Assembly: GCF_020873875.1 (NCBI RefSeq)
Contig: NZ_JAHWGU010000012.1
Location: 62,001 to 126,000 of the forward strand
Direction of reading: 5' to 3'
Length of the DNA: 64,000 bases
DNA from: Actinoplanes sp. DH11
GTDB lineage: Bacteria > Actinomycetota > Actinomycetes > Mycobacteriales > Micromonosporaceae
The notes under the pieces were generated by a model that saw nothing but the letters and a program-made list of their open reading frames with translations, was not told where the DNA came from and made no database searches. Shown here piece after piece: positions 52,175-60,308 of this stretch; positions within the stretch are counted from its first letter, which is position 1; each line of letters begins with the position of its first letter. Made by a program: the position numbers and the translations under genes.

Positions 52175-53221
52175 ATGCGTACCCGCGCCATCACGGCCGT
52201 CCTGGCCGTAGCCGCCCTCCTGAGCCCCGCGCCCGCCCAGGCCGCGCCCGCGAGCGACTCCCTGACGTGGTCGGTCGCGCCGTCCGGGCCGAAAGGTCCG
52301 AACGGGCGCCCGGCGCTCGACTACAAACTCGACCCAGGCGCCACCGTGACGGATCGCGTCGCGGTCACCAATCACTCGGAGCGACCGCTCACCCTCCGGC
52401 TCTACGCCCACGACGCCTTCACCACTGCCGGCGGCGGCTTCGATCTGCGCGCCGGCGATGACGCGCCCACCGACGCCGGAAGCTGGATCAAGCTGGCGCA
52501 GTCCACGATCACGCTGCCGTCGTCGTCGCGCGTCGTGGTGCCGTTCACGGTGTCCGTGCCGGCCGACGCCACCCCCGGCGACCACGGGGGCGGGGTGGTG
52601 GCCTCGCTGGTCGCCGCGACCACGGACAGCGCGGGCAACCAGGTCTCCGTCGATCACCGAGTCGGCACCCGCGTCTACCTGCGGATCACCGGGCCGCTGC
52701 GGCCCGCCCTCAGCATCACCGACATGAGGATCGGGACCGCGTCGTCGTGGAATCCGCTGTCGCTGCCGCGCGTCACGGCCGCCTTCACCATTTCCAACAC
52801 CGGCAACGTACGCCTCGGCGGCACCCCGTCGGTCCGGATCGAAGGGCCGTTCGGCATCGGCGGCCGCACCGCCACGGCTGAGCCGATCCCGGAGATCCTG
52901 CCCGGCGGCTCGGTGACCACCACCGTCGCGCTGGATTCCGTGCCACCACTGTTCCGCGAGAGGCTGACCGCCGGCATCCTGCCGGTTCCCGCCGACGGCC
53001 GCGCCATCGATCCCGCACCAGGCCGCGCGACATCCCAGCACACCCTCTGGCTGATGCCGTGGCCACAGCTGATCATCGTCGCGGCCGCCGCGGCACTCCT
53101 GCTCGCCTGGCTGTTCGCCCGCCGCCGGCGCCGCCACCGCGTGCGGGCGGCCCTGGTCGCCGCTGAACAACGCGGCCGCGAGCAGGCAAGCGCAACCCTG
53201 GAGAAGGAAGGAACCTCATGA
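52175..53221 (+). CDS. DUF916 (WxL-interacting) membrane protein
   Basis: 348 residues. Signal peptide (about 1-25, PAQAA), then a DUF916-like domain (about 30-165: YKLDPGATVTDRVAVTNHSERPLTL, VPFTVSVPADATPGDHGGGVV). A second beta-rich domain (about 170-290) and one membrane helix (about 300-320) precede an Arg-rich cytoplasmic tail. In Firmicutes this family binds peptidoglycan and WxL proteins. Here it lies between the WxL-like gene and the sortase-substrate gene. The ATG at 52175 is chosen by signal sequence. Overlaps the next gene by four bases. Confidence 0.85.
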   Translation: MRTRAITAVLAVAALLSPAPAQAAPASDSLTWSVAPSGPKGPNGRPALDYKLDPGATVTDRVAVTNHSERPLTLRLYAHDAFTTAGGGFDLRAGDDAPTDAGSWIKLAQSTITLPSSSRVVVPFTVSVPADATPGDHGGGVVASLVAATTDSAGNQVSVDHRVGTRVYLRITGPLRPALSITDMRIGTASSWNPLSLPRVTAAFTISNTGNVRLGGTPSVRIEGPFGIGGRTATAEPIPEILPGGSVTTTVALDSVPPLFRERLTAGILPVPADGRAIDPAPGRATSQHTLWLMPWPQLIIVAAAAALLLAWLFARRRRRHRVRAALVAAEQRGREQASATLEKEGTS

Positions 53222-54798
53222 CCCGCAGGAGAAGGCTCGACCTGCGCAGGACCGTCGCCGTTGCCACCACCTCCCTGGCGATGACACTTGTCGGGGGCAC
53301 TCCGGCTGTCGCGGCTACGCCGGCCGACGGCGCCGACCTGCTGGCGCTCTCCGTGGAGTCCGGCGATCTGCGCATGAGCTTTCGCAGCCTCGGACAGACC
53401 GGCACGGATCCGCAGTCGGTGCGCTTCACCGCCTCCGGTTCACCGGTCGGCGTCGTCCCCGACGATCCGGCCTTCGCCTTCCTCGGCAAGCCCGGCGCGC
53501 CGGTGTGGTCACTGCAGGAGGGCTCACCGTTCTCCACCTTCGACACCACCGCGATCACCGACGGCGAGCTGGCCCTCGATCTGGCATCGGTCGACGGTCC
53601 CGGCTCCTTCGCCGCCTACACGCTCTCGGAGTGGGGACGGCCCACCCTGCTGCTCGACAGCGACGGCCGAAAGGGCACCCGGCTGGCGGCCGGGCAGCGA
53701 CTGGGCGGCGTGGTCTGGCTGTTCGACGCCGCCGGCGAGTACCGCGTGACACTGCGGGCGACGGCACGCATCGGCGCCCGGACGTTGCGGGACGAAGCCG
53801 TCTACAGCGTCTCCGTGCCCGTCCAGACGCGGGCCCTGACGCCGCAGCGAACAACACCGGCGGAACAGGCCGCTCCGGCCGTCACCAAGACCGCCGGGAC
53901 CACCAAGGCCGCCGACGTCGCGGCAGCGCCGAAGGTCACGGCAGCGGCCGGCGGCAAGAAGGTGATCTCGGATGGTCACGTCGACATGGGACCCCAGCTG
54001 TCCGGCGGCGCCCTCGCGATCAAGATCAAGGACGACTCGACCACTCCTGCGACCTGGCGTGAACTGGCGGACGTCACGCTCAAGGTGACCGAGAAGGCGG
54101 TGATCGACGTTCCGTCCGGCGCGGGTTACGCCTTCCTCGGCAAGGCCGGCGACAAGGTATATCTGCTACCGCAGTCGCAGCAGTCCGGCATCGTCTGGCC
54201 CGGTTGGAACACCCAGCACGAGTCGGTGGTGAAAGGCACCAAGGGCGACGTCACCTGGCGGCTCAAGCAGGTCAGCGGACCCGGCGACTTCAAGCTCTTC
54301 CTCACCGGCTCGTTCGGCACGCCCGAGGTCGTCTTCGACTCCGCCAAGACACTGCCGCAGCAGCTCAGGATCGCGCCCAACACCCACGCGCACGGCAATT
54401 GGGCTTTCACCGAAGCCGGGCTCTACAAGCTCACGGTGGACATGACCGCAACCACAACGGCCGGCAAAAGCGTGTCCGACACCAAGACGCTGACCCTCGC
54501 CGTGGGTGACTCGACGGACACCGGCGACGGCAAGGACAGCACTGGGGACGGCAAGGACGGCTCCGGTGACGGCAAGGAGGGCTCCGGCGACGGGGGCGGC
54601 AGCGGGGGCACCGGCAGTGGAGACGGCGCCAGTACCGGCGACGACTCGGGTGACGGCCGCCTCGCCAAGACCGGCATGAACGTCGTGTCGATCGCCGGAG
54701 GCGGCGTCGCGTTGCTCGTGGCCGGAGCGGTCACCGTTGTGCTCGCTCGCCGCCGCCGCGGCGAGACGGACCACGTGTCCACCCCAGAGCCTTCCTAA
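53218..54798 (+). CDS. Sortase-anchored double anchor-M surface protein
   Basis: 526 residues. Signal peptide 1-32 (AVA). The first anchor-M domain (about 38-205) is degenerate: it lacks the opening GHxD and the HxHxxW motif. The second (about 245-430) is complete: SDGHVDM, FLGKAGDKVYLLPQ, VWPGWNT and THAHGNWAF. A Gly/Asp-rich linker (about 435-475) precedes the sorting signal LAKTG (482-486), a membrane helix and RRRR. LAxTG is recognised by class E sortases in actinobacteria. This matches the anchored-repeat, ABC-transporter-associated wall protein family, presumably the first metal receptor. Confidence 0.88.
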   Translation: MTRRRRLDLRRTVAVATTSLAMTLVGGTPAVAATPADGADLLALSVESGDLRMSFRSLGQTGTDPQSVRFTASGSPVGVVPDDPAFAFLGKPGAPVWSLQEGSPFSTFDTTAITDGELALDLASVDGPGSFAAYTLSEWGRPTLLLDSDGRKGTRLAAGQRLGGVVWLFDAAGEYRVTLRATARIGARTLRDEAVYSVSVPVQTRALTPQRTTPAEQAAPAVTKTAGTTKAADVAAAPKVTAAAGGKKVISDGHVDMGPQLSGGALAIKIKDDSTTPATWRELADVTLKVTEKAVIDVPSGAGYAFLGKAGDKVYLLPQSQQSGIVWPGWNTQHESVVKGTKGDVTWRLKQVSGPGDFKLFLTGSFGTPEVVFDSAKTLPQQLRIAPNTHAHGNWAFTEAGLYKLTVDMTATTTAGKSVSDTKTLTLAVGDSTDTGDGKDSTGDGKDGSGDGKEGSGDGGGSGGTGSGDGASTGDDSGDGRLAKTGMNVVSIAGGGVALLVAGAVTVVLARRRRGETDHVSTPEPS

Positions 54799-54804
54799 CG
54801 ACAA

Positions 54805-54824
54805 TGAAAACCAATATCGTTTAC
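54805..54824. promoter_or_regulatory. Zur-like operator 3 inside the locus
   Basis: TGAAAACCAATATCGTTTAC has dyad-like ends (GAAAACC...CGTTTAC, five of seven matched) and shares ATATCGTTWWC with the first operator. It lies in the 72-base gap before the 216-residue gene and suggests a second regulated promoter for the transporter half. Confidence 0.5.
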
Positions 54825-54870
54825 GTCGACCCGGCCGCCCCTGAGCCGGACTCGTCTCAAGGAGCTCGCC

Positions 54871-55521
54871 TTGCGTAAACCGTTCCGCCTCCTGATCGGC
54901 AGCGGCGTCCTCGCCGCCGCCCTGCTCGGCCCGGCCGTGCCTGCCCAGGCCGCCGGCGCCGTGGTGCTCAGCTCCGGCCACGTCGACATCGTCGACCTCG
55001 CCTACGAAGACGGCGCCCTGGAGATCGGCGTCCACGACGAGACCGTCGAACCCGACGTCGAGCGGGAGGTCGACGACGTCGTCTTCCTCGTCAAGAACGC
55101 CGCCAGGACCACCGTCCCGGACAACCCGGCTTTCGCCTTCCTCGGCACCGCCGGCAAGCCGACGTGGATCCTTCCCGAGATCCAGAACGAGGAGTTGCTC
55201 TGGCCCGGCATCGCCACCGAGGAGGTCGAGGCCGGCATCTTCGCCGGCGACACGGTCTCGCTCGCGGTGCAGAAAGTGACCGGTCCCGGCCGTCTCGCGC
55301 TCTTCACCGAGGACGCGGTCGGCACCCCGAACGTGCTGGTCAACAGCGCCGACGGCCTGCCCGACACGCTGAACCTGGACGCCGGCTCGCATCAGCACGC
55401 CAGCTGGGCGTTCTCCAAGGCCGGGGTGTACCTCATCAAGATCCGCGCCACCGGCACCCTCACCGACGGCACCACGGTCACCTCCGACCCGGCCGTCTAC
55501 AAGGTGGTGGTCAAGCCGTGA
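54871..55521 (+). CDS. Small secreted anchor-M protein (216 aa)
   Basis: 216 residues. Signal peptide about 1-27 (PAQA), then a single anchor-M domain: SSGHVDIVDLAYEDGALEI, FLGTAGKPTWILPE, LLWPGIAT, and the motif SHQHASWAF near residues 171-179. It has no wall anchor or membrane helix, so it could be a diffusible carrier or bind another anchored partner. The TTG at 54871 has AAGGAG six bases upstream. It overlaps the next gene by four bases. Confidence 0.85.
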   Translation: MRKPFRLLIGSGVLAAALLGPAVPAQAAGAVVLSSGHVDIVDLAYEDGALEIGVHDETVEPDVEREVDDVVFLVKNAARTTVPDNPAFAFLGTAGKPTWILPEIQNEELLWPGIATEEVEAGIFAGDTVSLAVQKVTGPGRLALFTEDAVGTPNVLVNSADGLPDTLNLDAGSHQHASWAFSKAGVYLIKIRATGTLTDGTTVTSDPAVYKVVVKP

Positions 55522-56156
55522 AGCGCCTCCTGACCGCGGCCGCACTTTCCGCCGCACTGGTCGTCGCGGCCGGCTCCCCCGCCTACGCTGCCACCACCCT
55601 GACCAGCGGCCATGTCGACGTCCTCGACGTCGACTACACCGCTCCGGGCACCCTGACCCTGAACGTCGGCGACCAGACCGGCGGCACCCTGATGGAACGC
55701 GACCCCGCCGACGTGGTCTTCCAGGTGCCGGCAGCCGCCAAGATCACCGTCCCGGCCGGCACCGCGTGGTCATTCCTCGGCACCACGGGCGGCACCGCCT
55801 GGGTGCTCCCGCAAGGCAACACCAGCGGTCTGCTCTGGCCCGGATGGAACACCGCGGACATCCCGTCCGGCGTCTTCCAGGCGAACTCGGTGACGTTCCG
55901 GCTGAACAGCTTCACCGGCCCCGGCCACGTCAGCGTCTACACGGTCGCCTCCGGCACGCCGACCCGGCTGTTCGACTCCAGCGACGGGTTGCCGGACACC
56001 CGGGCCGTCGCCTACCACGCGCACACCCACGCCAACTGGGCCTTCACCAAGGCCGGCACCTACACCGTCAACTACGAGGTGACCGGCAAGCTGCTCGCCA
56101 CCGGAGCGACCGTCACCACCGGCACGAGGGCGTTCACCTTCACCGTCCTGCCGTAA
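55518..56156 (+). CDS. Small secreted anchor-M protein (212 aa)
   Basis: 212 residues. Signal peptide about 1-24 (AYA), then a single anchor-M domain: TSGHVDVLDVDYTAPGTL, FLGTTGGTAWVLPQ, LLWPGWNTADI, and the motif HAHTHANWAF near residues 166-175. It resembles the preceding protein, so the pair is a likely local duplication. GTG start inside the previous stop (GTGA). It has no anchoring signal. Confidence 0.85.
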   Translation: MKRLLTAAALSAALVVAAGSPAYAATTLTSGHVDVLDVDYTAPGTLTLNVGDQTGGTLMERDPADVVFQVPAAAKITVPAGTAWSFLGTTGGTAWVLPQGNTSGLLWPGWNTADIPSGVFQANSVTFRLNSFTGPGHVSVYTVASGTPTRLFDSSDGLPDTRAVAYHAHTHANWAFTKAGTYTVNYEVTGKLLATGATVTTGTRAFTFTVLP

Positions 56157-56160
56157 ACGA

Positions 56161-56197
56161 GGCGGGTCCGCTCCACCGGAATTGGAGCGGACCCGCC
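56161..56197 (+). terminator. Intra-operon hairpin before the substrate-binding gene
   Basis: GGCGGGTCCGCTCCA (56161-56175) pairs perfectly with TGGAGCGGACCCGCC (56183-56197), a 15-bp stem with a seven-base loop, four bases after a stop and 22 bases before the next start. Without a T tract it is likely a partial terminator or RNA-stability element that sets gene ratios in the operon. Confidence 0.65.
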
Positions 56198-56219
56198 GCC
56201 CCACCGTACCCGGAGACCG

Positions 56220-57764
56220 ATGAAACGCCTGCTCGCCGCCACGTTACTGCTCGGTGCCGTGGCCGGTTGCGCGCCGCCACCCGCCCTGTCCGACACCGAC
56301 GGCCGTGTCCAGGTGGTCACCACCACCGGCATCCTCGCCGACCTGGTGCGCAACGTCGGCGGCGGCCGGGTCCTGGTCGACTCGATCGTGCCCGACAACG
56401 CCGACGCGCACGCCTACGAGCCGACCCTGCGCGACGTGCGCAACATCGTCTACGCCGACGTGGCGTTCAGCAACTACCTGTTGCTCGAAGCCCAGAGCGT
56501 GATCAAGACGATGGACGCGAACCTGCCCGACGGGGTCCGGCAGATCTCCCTGGCCGAAGGCGCCACCAAGTACGCCGCCGAGATCATCCCGCTCGTCGAG
56601 GACGTCTCCCTGGACACCATCTGGCTCGGCCTGCGCGCCAGGGGCGACGGCACCGCGCACGGTGTCACCCGCTCCTCCGACGTCCGGCTCTCGGCGACCC
56701 GCATCGACGGTCCCGGCCGGCTGTCCGCCTATCTGACCGAGTCGTTCGGCAATCCCGACACCGCGTTCGACTCCGGCGACGGCCTGGACCCTGCCAACGG
56801 CTACCGCGACGACACCATGACCCTTCCGCCGGATGCGCACACCCACATGAGCTGGGCGTTCACCGAACCCGGCATCTACCGTCTCACGCTGCGCGCCGAA
56901 CTCGCCGTGTCCGCGGACAGCAGGCCCGTGCCGATGGGCGAGCAGACGTTCACCTTCGCCGTGGGCGTCGACCCGCACACCGTGCCGGGGATGAGCGGGG
57001 CGCTGGTGCTGCGCGACGGCCACACCGATGTCACGGCGGACATCGACACGGGCCGGCTGTACCTGTACACCGACGGGGAGGGTGGCACCGAGCAGAAGCG
57101 GCACGATCCCGCCCGTACCGTGATCGAGGTCCCGGCCAAGGCCCTCAAGGAGGTGCCCGCCGGGCCCGGATTCCGGTTCCTCGGCCGGCCGGGCACGCGG
57201 ATCTACCAGCTGCCACAGGCAGTGCTCGGCCGGCATGTGCACGGCGAGATCGATCCGCACCTGTGGCAGGACGTCGGCAACGCGCAGTCCTACGTGGAGC
57301 TGATCCGGGACAGCCTGATCGCCGCCGACCCCGCCGGCACCGCTGACTACCGTGCCAACACCGACCGTTACCTGGGCGAGCTGAGCGCGCTCGACGCGTA
57401 CGTCAGGGCCCAGGTCGAGGCCATTCCGGCGGCGAACCGGCACCTGGTCACCACACACGACGCCTTCGCCTATCTGGCCAAGGCCTACGGCATCCCGGTC
57501 GCGGGTTTCGTCACCCCCAACCCGGCGGTCGAACCGAGCCTCGCCGACCGGCGCCGTCTCACCGAGACACTGCGCAACCTGCACATCAAGGCAGTCTTCC
57601 TGGAACCCAACCTGCGCTCCCGCTCGTCCACGCTCGTCGAAGTCGCCAAGCAGCAGGACGTGCGGGTCTGCGACATCTACGGCGACGCCTTCGACGACCG
57701 TGTCACCGACTACATCACGATGATGCGCTTCAACGCCGACTCCCTCCGCTCCTGCCTCTCCTGA
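56220..57764 (+). CDS. Metal ABC transporter substrate-binding lipoprotein with inserted, permuted anchor-M domain
   Basis: 514 residues. Lipobox AVAGC (C17). The N-lobe (about 18-126) has TTTGILADLVRNVGG and the ligand region ADAHAYEPT (H near 64). The C-lobe (about 343-514) has EIDPHLWQDVGNAQ, TTHDAFAYLAKAYGI and GDAFDD, as in TroA/ZnuA zinc and manganese binders. Residues about 127-342 are an inserted anchor-M domain. Its order is swapped: IDGPGRLSAYLTESFG and AHTHMSWAF (206-214) come before DGHTDVTADI (266-275), FRFLGRPG and YQLPQ. The insert ends right before the DPHLW ligand, where ZnuA carries its His-rich loop. It matches the anchored-repeat ABC transporter substrate-binding family. 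Confidence 0.92.
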   Translation: MKRLLAATLLLGAVAGCAPPPALSDTDGRVQVVTTTGILADLVRNVGGGRVLVDSIVPDNADAHAYEPTLRDVRNIVYADVAFSNYLLLEAQSVIKTMDANLPDGVRQISLAEGATKYAAEIIPLVEDVSLDTIWLGLRARGDGTAHGVTRSSDVRLSATRIDGPGRLSAYLTESFGNPDTAFDSGDGLDPANGYRDDTMTLPPDAHTHMSWAFTEPGIYRLTLRAELAVSADSRPVPMGEQTFTFAVGVDPHTVPGMSGALVLRDGHTDVTADIDTGRLYLYTDGEGGTEQKRHDPARTVIEVPAKALKEVPAGPGFRFLGRPGTRIYQLPQAVLGRHVHGEIDPHLWQDVGNAQSYVELIRDSLIAADPAGTADYRANTDRYLGELSALDAYVRAQVEAIPAANRHLVTTHDAFAYLAKAYGIPVAGFVTPNPAVEPSLADRRRLTETLRNLHIKAVFLEPNLRSRSSTLVEVAKQQDVRVCDIYGDAFDDRVTDYITMMRFNADSLRSCLS

Positions 57765-57782
57765 ACCACCCGAGGACGAACC

Positions 57783-58661
57783 TTGATCAAATCTCTGCTC
57801 GCCCTGCTTCTCGTGGCGGCACCGAGCCCGGCACCCGACCTCGACCAGTCACTCGACCCCGGCCAGTCCCAGGCATCCGGCCGCGCGGTGCTGGAGACCG
57901 GCCACGTCGACATCGGCCCGCGTCTGCGTGACGGCGAGTGGACCGTCCAGATCCACGACGACCACGCCGTACCGTCGGTGTGGCGTGAACCGGCCGACAC
58001 GGTCCTGCGCATTCGCGACACCGCCCGGCAGCCGGTTCCCGACGACGAGGCCTACGCCTTCCTCGGCGAGCAACCCGGCGCCGAGGTGCACGTCGTGCCG
58101 CAGACCGAGAAGCAGGGCGTCGTCTGGATCGGCTGGAACACCCAGGACCCCGGCGTTCTCGGCGCGATCAGCCGCGGCGTGACGATGAACCTGCGCGGCG
58201 TCCAAGGGCCCGGCAACGTCACGATCTTCCTGCAGTCGGGCAACCTCGGCGCCCCGCAGGTGCTGTGGAGCTCCGCCAAGCCGTACCCGCAGCCGATGTG
58301 GGTGGAGACGAACACGCACACCCACGCCAACTGGGTCTTCGGCAAACCCGGCACCTACCTGCTCGCCGTCGACGTCACCGCCGACCTTGCCGACGGCTCC
58401 ACCGCCACCGCGAGCACGATCCTGCGCCTCGCCGTCGGCGACACCACCGACCCCGACGACGCCTTCGGCGCCGCTTTCACCGCGCCCCTGCCGGCCGCTT
58501 CCGGGTCCGCCCTCGCCCAGGCCACCGAACGCTCCTCCGGTACGGGCAACGCGCTGATCTATGTCGCCGCAGCCGTCGGGTTGGCCGTACTGATCCTGGC
58601 CCTGCTCGTGCTCCGGCAGTCCGCCGTGCGCCGCCGCGCCGAACAGGAACCGGGGCGATGA
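57783..58661 (+). CDS. Membrane-tethered anchor-M protein
   Basis: 292 residues. A short hydrophobic N-terminus (LLALLLVAAPSPAP) acts as signal or signal anchor. One anchor-M domain (about 35-225) has ETGHVDIGPRLRDGEWTV, FLGEQPGAEVHVVPQ, VWIGWNT and THTHANWVF. A C-terminal membrane helix (about 252-276) and Arg-rich tail anchor it. It may dock metal at the membrane beside the transporter. The TTG at 57783 has GAGGA upstream. The stop overlaps the ATPase start by four bases. Confidence 0.85.
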   Translation: MIKSLLALLLVAAPSPAPDLDQSLDPGQSQASGRAVLETGHVDIGPRLRDGEWTVQIHDDHAVPSVWREPADTVLRIRDTARQPVPDDEAYAFLGEQPGAEVHVVPQTEKQGVVWIGWNTQDPGVLGAISRGVTMNLRGVQGPGNVTIFLQSGNLGAPQVLWSSAKPYPQPMWVETNTHTHANWVFGKPGTYLLAVDVTADLADGSTATASTILRLAVGDTTDPDDAFGAAFTAPLPAASGSALAQATERSSGTGNALIYVAAAVGLAVLILALLVLRQSAVRRRAEQEPGR

Positions 58662-59380
58662 CCGCCGCCTTGCAGATGACCGGGGTCGCCGCGGACCTCG
58701 GTGGGCGGCCGGTGCTGCGCGACGTCGACCTGCGCCTGGATGCCGGCGAGTTCACCGCCCTGCTCGGCCCGAACGGCGCCGGCAAGACCACCCTCATGCG
58801 CGCCGCCCTCGGCCTGGTGCCCTTGCGTGGCGGCACGGTCAGCACCGGCAGCGCCGGGTACGTCCCGCAACGCCACGAGTTCACCTGGGACTTCCCCGCC
58901 AGCGTGCAGGACGCCGTGCTCAGCGGCCTGGTCCGCCGGATCGGGCTGTTCCGCCGCCCGAAGGTCGCCCACTGGCAGTCGGTGTGGGCAGCCCTCGACC
59001 AGGTGAAGCTGGGCGACCTGCGGAAACGCCCGGTCGGAGAGTTGTCCGGCGGTCAGCGGCAACGGGTGCTCGTTGCCCGGGCGCTGGTTCTGGAACCGTC
59101 GGTGCTGCTGCTCGACGAGCCGTTCACCGGTCTCGACATGCCGGCCCAGGAGACGCTGACCGACCTGTTCACCGAGATCGCCCGGGAACGCGCGGTGCTC
59201 ATGGCCACCCACGATCTGACCGCGGCGGCGTACACCTGTGATCGTTTGATCTTGCTCAATCGCACCGTCATCGCCGCCGGCCCGCCCGCGGATCTGAAAG
59301 ATCCGGAGATCTGGATGCGGACGTTCGACGTCGGTCCCGGCAGCCACCTGCTCAAAGCCCTCGATCTCGTGGGAGCCTGA
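58658..59380 (+). CDS. Anchored-repeat ABC transporter ATP-binding protein
   Basis: 240 residues. Walker A GPNGAGKT (about 38-45), Q-loop VPQRHEF, signature LSGGQRQRV, Walker B LLLDEPFTG and the H-loop ATHDL. It belongs to the ZnuC/MntB-type group of zinc/manganese importers. It provides ATP hydrolysis for the permease encoded one base downstream. Confidence 0.95.
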   Translation: MTAALQMTGVAADLGGRPVLRDVDLRLDAGEFTALLGPNGAGKTTLMRAALGLVPLRGGTVSTGSAGYVPQRHEFTWDFPASVQDAVLSGLVRRIGLFRRPKVAHWQSVWAALDQVKLGDLRKRPVGELSGGQRQRVLVARALVLEPSVLLLDEPFTGLDMPAQETLTDLFTEIARERAVLMATHDLTAAAYTCDRLILLNRTVIAAGPPADLKDPEIWMRTFDVGPGSHLLKALDLVGA

Positions 59381-59381
59381 C

Positions 59382-60230
59382 GTGTCACCGTGGCAGTTCC
59401 TCGCCGACCTGACCAATCCCGACCTGGCCTTCCTGCCCAAGGCCCTGACCATCGCCGTGCTGTCGGCAATCATGTGCGGGGTCGTCGGGTGTTACGTCGT
59501 GCTGCGGGGCATGGCGTTCATCGGCGACGCCGTCGCCCACGCCGTCTTCCCCGGCCTGGCCATCGCGTTCCTGTTCTCCGGCAGCCTGGTTCTCGGCGGC
59601 ACCATCGCCGGCATCGTCACCGCCCTGCTGGTGACGGTCTTCGCGCAGAACCGGCGGCTCAAGGAGGACTCCGTGATCGGGATCTTCTTCGTCGCCGCCT
59701 TCGCTCTCGGCATCGTGATCATCTCCCGGGCGCCGGGCTACGCGGGTTCGCTGCAACAGTTCCTGTTCGGCTCGATCACCGGCATCCCCGACCGTGACCT
59801 CTACGTGGTCGGCGGCACCACCATCGCCGTACTGCTGACCGTGTTCCTGCTGCACAAGGAGTTCGTCGCCGTCACTTTGGACCGGGAGATGGCCCGGGCG
59901 CTGGGCCTGCGCGTCTTCTGGCTCGACCTCATGCTTTACGTGCTGGTCACCCTGGCCGTGGTGATGGCCGTGCAGACCATCGGCAACATCCTCGTCCTGG
60001 CCCTGCTGGTCACCCCGGCAGCCACCGCCCGGCTGCTCACCGACCGGTTGCCCGCCATGATGGCACTCGCGCCTGCCATCGGCGCCGGCTGCGCCCTCAT
60101 CGGGCTCTACCTGTCCTGGTCCTGGGACCTCCCCGTCGGCGGCACCATCGTGCTCACCCTGACCGGGGCCTTCCTGCTCGCCCATCTGCTGGCGCCACGG
60201 CACGGACTGGTCGCCCGGCTCGCCACCTGA
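59382..60230 (+). CDS. Anchored-repeat ABC transporter permease
   Basis: 282 residues, about eight membrane segments of the ABC-3 (ZnuB/MntC) type. Family marks: VVLRGMAFIGDAVAHAVFPG, SVIGIFFVAAFALGIVI and NILVLALLVTPAATARLL. It forms the membrane channel for the metal delivered by the binding lipoprotein. The GTG starts one base after the ATPase stop. Confidence 0.95.
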   Translation: MSPWQFLADLTNPDLAFLPKALTIAVLSAIMCGVVGCYVVLRGMAFIGDAVAHAVFPGLAIAFLFSGSLVLGGTIAGIVTALLVTVFAQNRRLKEDSVIGIFFVAAFALGIVIISRAPGYAGSLQQFLFGSITGIPDRDLYVVGGTTIAVLLTVFLLHKEFVAVTLDREMARALGLRVFWLDLMLYVLVTLAVVMAVQTIGNILVLALLVTPAATARLLTDRLPAMMALAPAIGAGCALIGLYLSWSWDLPVGGTIVLTLTGAFLLAHLLAPRHGLVARLAT

Positions 60231-60248
60231 CATCCGTCTTTCGCTTCA

Positions 60249-60272
60249 CACGCCCGGCCACGTCCGGGCGTG
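60249..60272 (+). terminator. Hairpin between the permease and the large surface protein
   Basis: CACGCCCGG (60249-60257) and CCGGGCGTG (60264-60272) form a perfect nine-base stem with a CCACGT loop, in the 78-base gap. It may end most transcripts or modulate expression of the last gene. Confidence 0.55.
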
Positions 60273-60308
60273 CCACCGCCATGCCCATTTTCGAGAAGGA
60301 CAGAGGCA

